NCBI GenBank assembly: GCA_045597205.1
Contig: JAZODT010000071.1
Span: 1-31,783, forward strand
Source: UMGS755 sp045597205
GTDB taxonomy: Bacteria > Bacillota > Clostridia > UBA1381 > UBA9506
DNA: 31,783 nucleotides
Direction: 5' to 3'
In this document: one piece after another, positions 1-7,519 of the stretch
Layout: the number at the start of each line of letters is the position of its first letter
Position numbering within the stretch: the stretch's first letter is position 1
Translations under genes and position numbers: made by a program
The notes under the pieces: model-generated
Told to the model about the DNA's origin: nothing
The model's input: the letters and a program-made list of their open reading frames with translations, nothing else
The model's database searches: none

Positions 1-301
1 TTGAAAGGTCTGTAATGCCGTAGAGGCTTACAGACATTTTTTTTAAGGCTTTAAATGCGCAAAGCCATGCAATGCATACAACAAGTGCTTTTAGAAAAAT
101 AAAAAATATCATTGCAGGAGAAAGGGCAAAAGCATCGACAGAAAAAGGAATCGTTAAAATTAGCCCTATTAAGGTATAAAAAAACAAAATTTCAGTAGAA
201 CTGCTCTTTTTTAGAGCGGCTTTTTTCATACCTTCTCTTGTGCCTTTGAGAAAAGCATATATAAAACTAAAGAATATCCATAATCTATCCGTATGAATCA
301 C
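1..301 (-). CDS. EamA/DMT-type membrane transporter, N-terminal part (cut by window edge)
   Basis: An open minus-strand frame runs from a GTG at 301-299 to the left edge with no stop, about 100 codons, and is incomplete at its C-terminus. The translation is hydrophobic. It has a first membrane segment (LWIFFSFIYAFLKG), a Lys-rich loop (MKKAALKKSSS), a second segment (ILFFYTLIGLILTIPF) and a third (MIFFIFLKALVVCIAWLCAF) leading into KALKKMSVSLYGITDLS. That last stretch matches the drug/metabolite transporter (EamA) pattern of a short helix followed by a motif with Ser-Leu-Tyr-Gly and Asp-Leu-Ser. Substrate cannot be predicted. The start is uncertain: the GTG has only a weak GTGGG in front, the frame stays open further upstream, and a Met 20 codons in is an alternative. 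It is divergent from the peptidase gene. Confidence 0.62.
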   Translation of the reverse strand, partial: MIHTDRLWIFFSFIYAFLKGTREGMKKAALKKSSSTEILFFYTLIGLILTIPFSVDAFALSPAMIFFIFLKALVVCIAWLCAFKALKKMSVSLYGITDLS

Positions 302-355
302 CCCACGATTAGTTAGTATATCATGATCGCTTGCCAAAATCAAGCAAAAAATATA

Positions 356-384
356 TTGAACAAAACATAAATGTGTGCTATAAT
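356..384 (+). promoter_or_regulatory. Sigma-A promoter for the peptidase-pnuC-egsA run
   Basis: The -35 is TTGAAC at 356-361 and the -10 is TATAAT at 379-384, with 17 bp spacing. A TGC directly before the -10 makes an extended -10. Transcription would start near 391, leaving a leader of about 90 nt before the GTG at 482. Nothing else recognisable was seen in 302-448. Confidence 0.7.
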
Positions 385-481
385 TTTAATGTTGATTATG
401 AGTTGTGAACAATATGACAATTAGAAAAAATGGCATAACCTCGACACAATGATCAGCAGAATATACATTGGAGGAATTAAT

Positions 482-1741
482 GTGGAAATTAGTAAACTAT
501 GTGCTTTAATTGAAGAGAGAAAAGAAGAGTTATTTACTTTGCTTTCAGAACTAATTAAAATTAATTCAGAAAGCTTTGTGAGTTACGGCAACGAAGAAAG
601 CTGCGCCCGGTATGTGTATGATTTATGTAAGCAGATGGGCCTGGAGAGTGATATTTTCTCACCGCTGGATGTAAAGGAGTTCGATAAACATCCGGATTAT
701 TTACCCGGAAGAAGTTTGGAAAACAGATATAATGTTGTTGCCAGATATCCTGGTGATTTAGATGAAGATGAACTAATGCTTATGGCTCATACGGATACCG
801 TGAGGATAGGCAACGTTAAAAACTGGGAGAAAGATCCTTTGTCCGGAGAAATTAGTGACGGAAAAATTCACGGCAGAGGTGCTTGCGATGACAAGTATGC
901 TGTTGCAACTGCGTTATTCATTATGAAACTGTTAAAGGAAAATGGATTTAAACCGAAAAAGAATTTGTTATTTTCGGCATATTCTGATGAGGAATATGGC
1001 GGTTCTCACGGGGCGCTGGCTACAGTGCTGAAATATCCCGCTGAGAGAATTGTAAGTATGGATGGAATAGAGGGACAAATTTGGCATTGCGGTTCAGGTG
1101 GACAAGAGATAAAATATTTTTTCCATACTAAAGATGTTGTTGATAGTGCAAAAACTGCAGCAAAAGCCATTTCTGTTGTTATTGATACCATTGAGGAAAC
1201 GTTTGCAGCAAATCGCCGCAAAGAAATGAGCGAAAATAGATTTTATAAAGGAACAATCATACCTGAAACCTCCCTAAGATATATGGGCGTTCGTGCAGGA
1301 AACAATGGTAGCGATTTAGGAAGAGGCGAAGTATATTTTGTTTTTTATACGGATAAGAAAAAGGAGGAAATTTATTCAGAACTTAAGGAAATTGAGCAGA
1401 TTTTAAACGAAAAGCTTGCACCATTAGGAATTGTTGGTGATGGGTTTGAGCCTGCCACGAGGTTCTTTCATTACGTATTTTGTGAGCCGGACAGCGAGGA
1501 TGTTATGCTTATGGTTGAAGCATCAAAAGAAGCAACGGGCAAAGAACTGGTTGTATGCGGTTCCTGCCTTTCTGACCTTTCTGTAATATCAAAATATGGT
1601 TCAGACCGGGCTTATGGATTTGGTGCCGGTCGCGATTTTTCCGAAATTGGCGGTGCCCATCAGCCGAATGAGTATATAGAATGTGATAAACTTTTGGAAT
1701 ATGCGAAAACAATTGGAACTTACATTTTAAAGGTTTTGTGA
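482..1741 (+). CDS. M20 family metallopeptidase, Sapep/PepV-like dipeptidase
   Basis: This is a cytoplasmic zinc-type peptidase of family M20 that probably cleaves dipeptides or short peptides. All metal and catalytic positions are visible, numbered from the GTG start: H103 and D105 in AHTDTV, bridging D136 in GRGACDDK, the E170/E171 pair in SDEEYGG, and a C-terminal ligand H393 in GGAHQPNEY. The length of 419 residues is usual for the Sapep/PepV branch, which has a lid domain inserted in the middle. The frame opens earlier at an ATG at 449, but GGAGG at 470-474 lies 7 nt before GTG 482 and nothing similar precedes 449, so GTG is preferred. It is first in a plus-strand run with a PnuC-like gene and egsA. 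Exact substrate is unknown. Confidence 0.88.
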   Translation: MEISKLCALIEERKEELFTLLSELIKINSESFVSYGNEESCARYVYDLCKQMGLESDIFSPLDVKEFDKHPDYLPGRSLENRYNVVARYPGDLDEDELMLMAHTDTVRIGNVKNWEKDPLSGEISDGKIHGRGACDDKYAVATALFIMKLLKENGFKPKKNLLFSAYSDEEYGGSHGALATVLKYPAERIVSMDGIEGQIWHCGSGGQEIKYFFHTKDVVDSAKTAAKAISVVIDTIEETFAANRRKEMSENRFYKGTIIPETSLRYMGVRAGNNGSDLGRGEVYFVFYTDKKKEEIYSELKEIEQILNEKLAPLGIVGDGFEPATRFFHYVFCEPDSEDVMLMVEASKEATGKELVVCGSCLSDLSVISKYGSDRAYGFGAGRDFSEIGGAHQPNEYIECDKLLEYAKTIGTYILKVL

Positions 1742-1799
1742 TCATGCCTCAAATTTACTGCAAATCTTCTGCAAAAGTTTTAAAGGGGTTTTAATAACA

Positions 1800-2438
1800 A
1801 TGAAAAAGGACATTTCGATATACGCTTTCTGGGTTTATTTAGTGGTAGAAGTTATTAGCATCCTTTATTTTAAACCATCTTTTTTTCTGTGGGTGCCGAT
1901 ACTTGTTTCTGCAGTGGTTATGTATTTGCAATCAAAAGTTAATCGTTTTGCTTTTGCTGTTTGTGCATTTAATGCAATCTTATACACAATTGCTTATATC
2001 CAAATGTCTCTTTATGCAACAGCTTTATATGCAATTTTGGTGTCGTTCCCGTTGCAGCTCATGATATTTTTTAATTGGACAAAACATACAATTAAACAGA
2101 AAACAGATCTGAGACATCTATCTGGCAAAAAGAGAATAACACTTTTATTGGGGATGTTGGCAGGGTGGTTAATTCTATATATCATATTCAAAAGCCTTCA
2201 TTCACAATATCTGTTGTTTGATAACGTTGTTGCCATCTTGGGTTTGGTATCTACGGTTATTTGTGTATTGCGATATAAAGAATATATAATTTTGCAGATT
2301 CTCAATTATGTAATTTCTATGTGTCTGTATTCGTTAATGATAAAAGACGACCCTTCAAAGACGATCTGGTTAATAAGTGCGGCGTATGGAACAATATGTT
2401 CATGTATTGCGTTTTACAGAATGACAAAGTATCATTAA
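1800..2438 (+). CDS. pnuC: PnuC-family transporter (nicotinamide riboside/NMN type)
   Basis: This is a 212-residue integral membrane protein with about seven hydrophobic segments and few charged loops. The central FFNW motif, and the late segment with ILGLVSTVICVLRYKEY followed by LQILNYVISMCLYSLMI, resemble PnuC proteins, which facilitate diffusion of nicotinamide riboside or a related vitamin such as thiamine or riboflavin. Without a riboswitch or salvage kinase beside it, the vitamin cannot be chosen. An AAAGGGG lies about 12 nt before the ATG. The gene starts 58 nt after the peptidase and is followed 34 nt later by egsA, so co-transcription is likely. The family assignment rests on the pattern of the second half of the protein. 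Confidence 0.72.
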   Translation: MKKDISIYAFWVYLVVEVISILYFKPSFFLWVPILVSAVVMYLQSKVNRFAFAVCAFNAILYTIAYIQMSLYATALYAILVSFPLQLMIFFNWTKHTIKQKTDLRHLSGKKRITLLLGMLAGWLILYIIFKSLHSQYLLFDNVVAILGLVSTVICVLRYKEYIILQILNYVISMCLYSLMIKDDPSKTIWLISAAYGTICSCIAFYRMTKYH

Positions 2439-2472
2439 ATATGAGATTCCTATGAAGCTAAGAGGTGGCATT

Positions 2473-3747
2473 ATGTCTAATATTATGGCGATTATTGAAG
2501 ATTTTAGAAAGGGTTGCGATTGTGGCAAAATGCATGAAACGGCAATTTGTGATATTCAAATTGCTTCTGGCGTTATTCATTATGTGGGTGATGTTTTAAA
2601 AAAGAATAACTTTTCAAAGAATTTATTGCTAGTAGCAGATAAAAACACGTTACAAGCAGCTGCGGGGATTGAAGAGAGTCTTGACGATTTTCATGTGGAG
2701 TATAAAATATATGATTTTTTGCGCGTGACCACCATGGAGCATGTTAAAGAATTGGAAAGGATGGTAGAAAAGAGGGATATTTCAATTCTTTCAGTGGGCA
2801 CCGGCTCTGTTAATGATGCCTGCCGCTTGGCAGCAGCAAATCAAGATAAAAAGTTATGTATTTTTGCAACCGCGCCTTCCATGGATGGTTTTGCCTCTTA
2901 TGGTGCGCCCATTGTTTGCGATGGATTTAAAATTAACTGTCCGGCCAAAAGTCCCGAAGTGATTATCGGCGACACAAAAATTTTAGCATCTGCACCCGTT
3001 GCGTTGAAATCAGCCGGATTTGGTGATATGGTTGCCAAATATGTCGGGTTGGTTGATTGGCAGATTTCAACCTTGCTCACCGGTGAATATTATTGCAAAA
3101 AAATTGCCGATTTAACACGAAGTGCAGTGGATGAATTAATGGCAATGGCAGACAAAGTAACAGAAAATGATGAAAAAACAGCCGGTATGATTTTTGAAGC
3201 CTTGCTTAAAACCGGTATTGGCATGAGCTTTGCACAAAATTCACGACCAGCCAGCGGCAGTGAGCATATCATTTCTCACTTAATAGAATGTCTGGAATTG
3301 CAAGACGGCATTATTCCCGGTTTACATGGTGATGATATTGGTGTTTGTTCTTTGGCTATGCTTCAGTATTATCATGCGTTAGCTGATGTTAATGATATGG
3401 AGACACAGGATGAGGTGGTAAACTGGGAGGATGTTTACCGCTTCTATGGCAATTTGGCTGATGAAGTGAAAAAACTAAACCATCCTGAAAACATTATTGA
3501 CGAGGTGGATAAAGAAGATTTAAAGGCAAAATGGCCGGCAATTATTAAAATTATTCGAAGTGTGCCGGATTATGAAACCTGTCTGGATGCCATGAAACGT
3601 GCTGGATGTAAAATAACCGTGGAGGACATTCAAAAAGAGCGTTCATTTTTTAATGATTGCGTGGCATACTCACCCTATATGCGCAAAAGGTTGACACTGT
3701 TGCGTTTAAAAAATATGTTAAAGACAGATATAAAGCCTGTGTTTTAA
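2473..3747 (+). CDS. egsA: sn-glycerol-1-phosphate dehydrogenase (AraM/EgsA family)
   Basis: The enzyme reduces dihydroxyacetone phosphate to sn-glycerol-1-phosphate with NAD(P)H and a divalent metal. In Bacillus this product feeds synthesis of heptaprenylglyceryl lipids of archaeal stereochemistry. Family marks are the dinucleotide-binding SVGTGSVNDACR, the hallmark ATAPSMDGFAS, the metal-site stretch SAGFGDMVAKY, and SGSEHIISH with two metal-binding His candidates, followed by LHGDDIGVC. The length is 424 residues from ATG 2473, chosen because AGGTGG at 2463-2468 precedes it; the in-frame ATG at 2452 has no site. It is last in the run and followed by a strong hairpin. No geranylgeranylglyceryl phosphate synthase (PcrB) gene is in the window. 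Confidence 0.9.
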   Translation: MSNIMAIIEDFRKGCDCGKMHETAICDIQIASGVIHYVGDVLKKNNFSKNLLLVADKNTLQAAAGIEESLDDFHVEYKIYDFLRVTTMEHVKELERMVEKRDISILSVGTGSVNDACRLAAANQDKKLCIFATAPSMDGFASYGAPIVCDGFKINCPAKSPEVIIGDTKILASAPVALKSAGFGDMVAKYVGLVDWQISTLLTGEYYCKKIADLTRSAVDELMAMADKVTENDEKTAGMIFEALLKTGIGMSFAQNSRPASGSEHIISHLIECLELQDGIIPGLHGDDIGVCSLAMLQYYHALADVNDMETQDEVVNWEDVYRFYGNLADEVKKLNHPENIIDEVDKEDLKAKWPAIIKIIRSVPDYETCLDAMKRAGCKITVEDIQKERSFFNDCVAYSPYMRKRLTLLRLKNMLKTDIKPVF

Positions 3748-3783
3748 TATTCAATCATCATGGCTAAATATAGAACTCCATTA

Positions 3784-3815
3784 GTCAAGACCACCAGTTT
3801 ACTGGTGGTCTTGAC
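3784..3815. terminator. 15-bp hairpin between convergent egsA and spoIVB
   Basis: The arms at 3784-3798 and 3801-3815 are perfectly complementary around a 2-nt centre. The spoIVB stop codon follows at 3817-3819. There is no long T-tract on either side, so it may act as a bidirectional terminator or as a 3'-end stabiliser. Confidence 0.7.
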
Positions 3816-3816
3816 T

Positions 3817-5079
3817 TCAATTCATGTTCTCTGCTTCTGCCAGCATGTTTTCTATAAAAATTCCATAGCCACGTGTTGGGTCATTAACAAAAACGTGTGT
3901 CACGGCACCGATAAGTTTACCATCCTGAATGATGGGGGAGCCACTCATTCCTTGCACTATGCCACCGGTTTTTTCTAAAAGGTCGTGGTCGGTTACGTGA
4001 ATAATCATATCTTTGCTTTCTGCAGTATAAAAAGGGATATTTTTTTGTATTTCAATCGAATAGGATTCAATACTTTCTCCCTCGATGTTTGCAAGAATGG
4101 TTGCCGGCCCCTCTTTCACCTGTGAACCGGAAGCAACAGGGTAAAGTGTAGGTTCATTCTGGGTTTTGGTCAAATAACCAAAAATTCCGTGACTATCATT
4201 TTTGGTGATGTTGCCTATGTCGTCTGCGCCGGCTTTAAAAATACCTTTTAATTCTCCTGGCTCACCTTTTGCCCCTTTTTGAATACTAAGGACTTTAGCA
4301 GGCAAAAGAGCACCGTCTGAAACGGGCATAATGGTTTCAGTATCATTGTCTATAATAGGGTGGCCCAAAGCGCCAAAAGAGTTGTCTTTTGGGTTATAAA
4401 AGGTTAAGGTGCCGATTCCGGCTGTGCTATCCCGCAGCCAAAGACCTAATTTAAACCCTTCTGTGGTTTTAATAGGCTGTAACTGCTTTGTTATGGTTTC
4501 ACCGTTGCGCATTAAGGTAAAGTTCATGGCTTCGCCCTGGCTTTCTTCAATGAGTCGGCTCATTTGCTCTGTGTCCGTTAATTCGGTTTCGTTGGCAGTT
4601 AAAAAGATATCACCAGAACGAATGTCCACCTCATGGGATAGGTCTCGTCGCTTACCGTTTTCACTTTTAATTTCTTGTGTGCCCACACAGACTAAACCTT
4701 TGGTAAATATTTTAATCCCCACAACATTACCGCAGGGTACAAGGGCTGTTTCCGGTTGAACATCAACGGTTACGGAATGTACAGGAATGATTCCAAAAAG
4801 CTTAACGGTCATATCATAACCGCCGCTATCGTTTTTGGAGAGTTTTGAATCATAGGTATCGGCCTCTACATTACCTGATTCGCTCAAAACACCCCCTAAA
4901 GCGACGGGGGCACTGAGGGTATAAGCAGAGGCAGAGCGGCTTGTTAGTTGTTCGCCTTCAAAAATTGTAATTTTTTGCGGATATTGCAATCGGCAGTCAA
5001 TGTAGGTTGCAGATATTAATAGAAAAAACAAACAGCTAAAAACAATAGTTCTGCCTTTAGTTTTAAGTCCCCGCTTCAT
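3817..5079 (-). CDS. spoIVB: SpoIVB serine peptidase (family S55), sporulation signalling
   Basis: In endospore formers SpoIVB is made in the forespore, secreted into the intermembrane space, and cleaves SpoIVFA so that SpoIVFB can process pro-sigma-K. Here a membrane anchor (RTIVFSCLFFLLISATY) is near the N-terminus and a PDZ-like region lies around residues 125-205. The S55 triad is visible, numbered from the chosen start: H240 in GALGHPI, D364 in VTDHDLL and S379 in GMSGSPI, then HVFVNDPTRGYGIF. The length is 420 residues. The ATG at 5079 is preferred to the GTG at 5088 because GGAG sits 10 nt before the ATG but only about 1 nt before the GTG. It lies downstream of pdaA on the same strand with an 88-bp gap. 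Confidence 0.95.
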   Translation of the reverse strand: MKRGLKTKGRTIVFSCLFFLLISATYIDCRLQYPQKITIFEGEQLTSRSASAYTLSAPVALGGVLSESGNVEADTYDSKLSKNDSGGYDMTVKLFGIIPVHSVTVDVQPETALVPCGNVVGIKIFTKGLVCVGTQEIKSENGKRRDLSHEVDIRSGDIFLTANETELTDTEQMSRLIEESQGEAMNFTLMRNGETITKQLQPIKTTEGFKLGLWLRDSTAGIGTLTFYNPKDNSFGALGHPIIDNDTETIMPVSDGALLPAKVLSIQKGAKGEPGELKGIFKAGADDIGNITKNDSHGIFGYLTKTQNEPTLYPVASGSQVKEGPATILANIEGESIESYSIEIQKNIPFYTAESKDMIIHVTDHDLLEKTGGIVQGMSGSPIIQDGKLIGAVTHVFVNDPTRGYGIFIENMLAEAENMN

Positions 5080-5167
5080 GTTTTGCACGCTCCAGTCAAT
5101 TTAAAAATTCTACTCTTTTAGATTGACCGTATGCGTTTAGATTATCCAAGGACGTTTTTGGAAACGT

Positions 5168-6010
5168 TTATGGTTTTCCAAATTCTTCCAACGATTTAAA
5201 ATGATAACCTTCGCTTTTTAAATCTTTAATCACTCGGTCTAACACCTCGGCATTATCTTTTGACACTGCATGGAGTAAAAGCACAGCGCCGTCGTGAACG
5301 CCGTTTTTAATTTGTTGATAGGCATAGTCTGTGCCTTTTTGATTATTGACTTCCCAGTCTTTATAGGCAAAACTCCAAAAAACATTGGTATAACCTAAAT
5401 CTTCAGCAATTTTTAAGGTACGTTCTGAATATTCTCCGCGAGGGGGACGGAAAAACTTCATTTCCTGTCCATATTTTTCTTTGCAAATATCATGCAAAGC
5501 TGTAATTTCTTTTGCGACTTCTCTAGTGCTGGCAAGTTGAGGCATGCTGGGATGATTAACGGTGTGATTGCCAACGACATGACCTTCATCAAACATTCGC
5601 TGCACTAATTCTTCTTCTTTTTCAAGATAAGGACCGGTGACAAAAAAAGCAGCTTTCACATTATTTTCTTTTAAAACATCTAAAATTTTAGCAGTATAAC
5701 CGTTTTCATAGCCTTCGTCAAAGGTGAGGTAAAGTGAACGGGGCGTTTGATCTAAATAAATAGCGTGGTATGTATTCATTATGGTTTGAATTGAAGCAGG
5801 AATATCCGGCGGTGCATTGACATTTTTCTTCAAGCCCCAGCCATACATGGTGTTGGGGTAATCGCCATAGCCGGTTTCAACATTTGTCATAGTGACGTTT
5901 ACCGGTCTGGTTTGTTTTAATGAAATTTCTTTTTGAAAAGGATTATTTTTTTGTGTGCATCCCGTTAATAATACAATAAGGATTGTTAAAAAAATTATTC
6001 TTTTTTTCAT
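5168..6010 (-). CDS. pdaA: PdaA-type polysaccharide deacetylase, lipoprotein
   Basis: PdaA removes the N-acetyl group from muramic acid so that muramic delta-lactam can form in spore cortex, the mark recognised by germination hydrolases. The protein has a lipoprotein signal with lipobox LTGC (Cys18). It then has the NodB motifs: TFDEGYENGY around D98, NHTVNHPS with H149 and H153 as metal ligands, RPPRGEYS at about 188, FWSFAYKDW, and LLLHAVSKDNAE with H247. The GYENGYT form and the DW-x-VNNQKGTDYAYQ stretch are specific to PdaA rather than to general chitin deacetylases. The ATG at 6010 has AAGGA 9 nt upstream; the ATG at 6016 is too close. It lies upstream of spoIVB. A lipobox is not universal in this group. 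Confidence 0.9.
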   Translation of the reverse strand: MKKRIIFLTILIVLLTGCTQKNNPFQKEISLKQTRPVNVTMTNVETGYGDYPNTMYGWGLKKNVNAPPDIPASIQTIMNTYHAIYLDQTPRSLYLTFDEGYENGYTAKILDVLKENNVKAAFFVTGPYLEKEEELVQRMFDEGHVVGNHTVNHPSMPQLASTREVAKEITALHDICKEKYGQEMKFFRPPRGEYSERTLKIAEDLGYTNVFWSFAYKDWEVNNQKGTDYAYQQIKNGVHDGAVLLLHAVSKDNAEVLDRVIKDLKSEGYHFKSLEEFGKP

Positions 6011-6079
6011 AATCATCCATCCTTTTTAACTTGATAGTATTATTCTATGCAAATTTTTTCTGTTTATTTTTAAAAAACA

Positions 6080-6107
6080 TTGACAATAAAATTTAGTTGT
6101 GTATAAT
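6080..6107 (+). promoter_or_regulatory. Sigma-A promoter for the AEC transporter
   Basis: The -35 is TTGACA at 6080-6085 and the -10 is TATAAT at 6102-6107, both perfect, with 16 bp between them. The leader to ATG 6189 would be about 75 nt and is AT-rich. Confidence 0.7.
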
Positions 6108-6188
6108 TATTAAAGTAATGTAAAAAAGTTGTTTTTTAATAGTTTTTTGGCATCATAGAAATATAAAAAATTTTTGAGGTTGAATGAT

Positions 6189-7124
6189 ATGAATACAATG
6201 GTGGTTGCGGCACAGGTTGGTGCACTGGCTATAGTTATGCTTTTAGGTTTTTTGGCGGTGAAAACAGGTTATTTGGATATAAAAATAAAAGATAGTATTT
6301 CAAAACTAATTGTTAATTTAATTTTGCCATGTTTAATTATTTCTTCAATTTCATCTAAAGAATTAAAACCTGAACTCCTTGGCAACTTGGGTGTTGTGTT
6401 TTTAATGTCATTTTTCTGTATTGCTACATTATTTTTAATTGGTGTTATTACAGCAAAAGTATTAAAAATTCCTGATGGTACATCGGCTGTGCATAAATTG
6501 CTTTTTACATGTGGCAATGTTATTTTTATTGGCTATCCCATTATTGTGGCCATGTATGGAGAAACGGGTTTCTTTTATGCCATTATTTATTGGTTGATGA
6601 ACGATTTGTTTTTATGGACGGTTGGCGTTATTATGCTAACGAAGAATAAAACGGATGAAAAAAAAGGTTTTGCTAAACAAATACTAAACCCTAACACAAT
6701 ATCATTTGCGGTTGCCATTTTAATGCTGATTTTCGGCATTAAATTACCCTCGTTTCTTCAGGAAGCAACCAGCGGAGTAGGTGGTTTAACCACATATCTT
6801 TCAATGATTTTTATCGGCATGGCACTAGCTACGGTAGATATAAAAAGAATTGTAAAAAAATGGTGGATATTAATTCTGACACCATTAAAATTGGTCATTA
6901 TTCCTATTGGATTTATGTTCCTTTTTAAAAGTTTTGGCATTAAAGAAATGCTTTTGGGTGTGGTTGTGTTAGAAACAGCTATGCCTGCACAAACAGTTCT
7001 TTCTATTCTTGCCTATGAACATCGCGCTGATGGAGAGTATGCAGCTGTGGCTATGTTTATCACGACAATTGCCAGTTTGTTTACACTGCCACTCATTTGT
7101 CACTTATTGCAGATTTGGTTATAA
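6189..7124 (+). CDS. AEC family transporter (auxin efflux carrier/malate permease-like)
   Basis: This is a 311-residue membrane protein of about ten helices with the two-half architecture of the auxin efflux carrier family. Signature stretches are the N-terminal LGFLAVKTGYLD and LILPCLIISSISS, the middle FTCGNVIFIGYPIIVAMYG, and the C-terminal LETAMPAQTVLSILAYEH followed by a last hydrophobic segment. Bacterial members move organic acids such as malate or malonate, or other anions. The substrate is not evident and no metabolic gene is adjacent. The ATG at 6189 has GAGG at 6176-6179; the TTG at 6174 in the same frame is not credible. The gene appears monocistronic, with its own promoter and terminator. 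Confidence 0.88.
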   Translation: MNTMVVAAQVGALAIVMLLGFLAVKTGYLDIKIKDSISKLIVNLILPCLIISSISSKELKPELLGNLGVVFLMSFFCIATLFLIGVITAKVLKIPDGTSAVHKLLFTCGNVIFIGYPIIVAMYGETGFFYAIIYWLMNDLFLWTVGVIMLTKNKTDEKKGFAKQILNPNTISFAVAILMLIFGIKLPSFLQEATSGVGGLTTYLSMIFIGMALATVDIKRIVKKWWILILTPLKLVIIPIGFMFLFKSFGIKEMLLGVVVLETAMPAQTVLSILAYEHRADGEYAAVAMFITTIASLFTLPLICHLLQIWL

Positions 7125-7142
7125 TTATTTATCATTAAACAC

Positions 7143-7180
7143 AATGACCACCGGATAAATTTCCTGTGGTCATTTTACTT
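7143..7180 (+). terminator. Rho-independent terminator of the AEC transporter gene
   Basis: AATGACCAC (7143-7151) pairs with GTGGTCATT (7166-7174), with CGG/CCT partly extending the stem. A T-rich tail follows at 7172-7184. Confidence 0.75.
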
Positions 7181-7189
7181 TTTAAAAAT

Positions 7190-7225
7190 AAAAAACTGTG
7201 TCACCTAACGATAACACAGTTTTTT
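7190..7225 (-). terminator. Terminator of tRNA-Ser
   Basis: AAAAAACTGTGT at 7190-7201 is complementary to ACACAGTTTTTT at 7214-7225. Read on the minus strand it is a hairpin ending in a T-run directly after the tRNA CCA end. It lies back to back with the AEC terminator. Confidence 0.7.
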
Positions 7226-7316
7226 GGCGGAGAGGGAGGGATTCGAACCCTCGAACGGGTATTAGCCGTTACACGATTTCCAATCGTGCGCCTTAGGCCA
7301 GCTCAGCCACCTCTCC
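7225..7316 (-). tRNA. tRNA-Ser (anticodon GGA)
   Basis: The minus strand folds as a 92-nt type II tRNA. It has acceptor stem GGAGAGG/CCTCTCC with discriminator G and an encoded CCA (7225-7227), D-arm GCTGAGCTGGCC, and anticodon stem CACGA/TCGTG around loop TTGGAAA. The anticodon GGA is at 7279-7281. A long variable arm with AACGG/CCCGTT and T-loop GGTTCGAATCC complete the fold. The long variable arm and the anticodon identify serine (codons UCC/UCU). It is transcribed alone, opposite to sigH and to the AEC gene. Confidence 0.95.
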
Positions 7317-7365
7317 ATGCAGATTCAATTTTGTTATTAAGGTTGTAACAGCCTCACAAGTTAGT

Positions 7366-7394
7366 AGTATAGCACATTTAAAAGTAAAATGCAA
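7366..7394 (-). promoter_or_regulatory. Promoter of tRNA-Ser
   Basis: On the minus strand, TTGCAT (complement of 7389-7394) and TATACT (complement of 7366-7371) are 17 bp apart. TGC before the -10 gives an extended -10. Transcription would start near 7359, about 43 nt before the mature tRNA. Confidence 0.65.
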
Positions 7395-7451
7395 GCAAAA
7401 TATTAAAAAAATATTTAAAAATTAAAAAAATAAAAAAATTTATAAATATGC

Positions 7452-7480
7452 TTGACTTTCTGCTATCAATAGAATATAAT
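7452..7480 (+). promoter_or_regulatory. Sigma-A promoter of sigH with A-tract (UP-like) upstream
   Basis: The -35 is TTGACT at 7452-7457 and the -10 is TATAAT at 7475-7480, with 17 bp spacing. About 45 bp directly upstream (7402-7446) consist of repeated A-runs separated by T, like an UP element or intrinsic bend. A small palindrome CAAAGCTTTG lies at the expected start (7486-7495). I did not see a clear Spo0A or AbrB site. Confidence 0.7.
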
Positions 7481-7519
7481 TAAAGCAAAGCTTTGTGTTT
7501 TGGCAGGAGGTTCCAGACT

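Noticed and set aside
302..481. Riboswitch upstream of the peptidase/pnuC unit
   Set aside because: The leader is only about 90 nt and AT-rich, and I saw no conserved aptamer core or terminator hairpin.
3760..3978. Plus-strand open frame across the egsA terminator
   Set aside because: It runs through the hairpin and over the antisense of spoIVB, and has no ribosome binding site or recognisable protein features.
6011..6080. Sigma-F or sigma-G promoter upstream of pdaA (and in 5080-5167 for spoIVB)
   Set aside because: GCATA-like -35 matches occur on the minus strand, but I found no properly spaced -10 (CATnnTA or similar), so I do not call them.
7166..7348. Plus-strand open frame across the tRNA-Ser gene
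   Set aside because: It is the antisense of a well-folded tRNA and its terminator.
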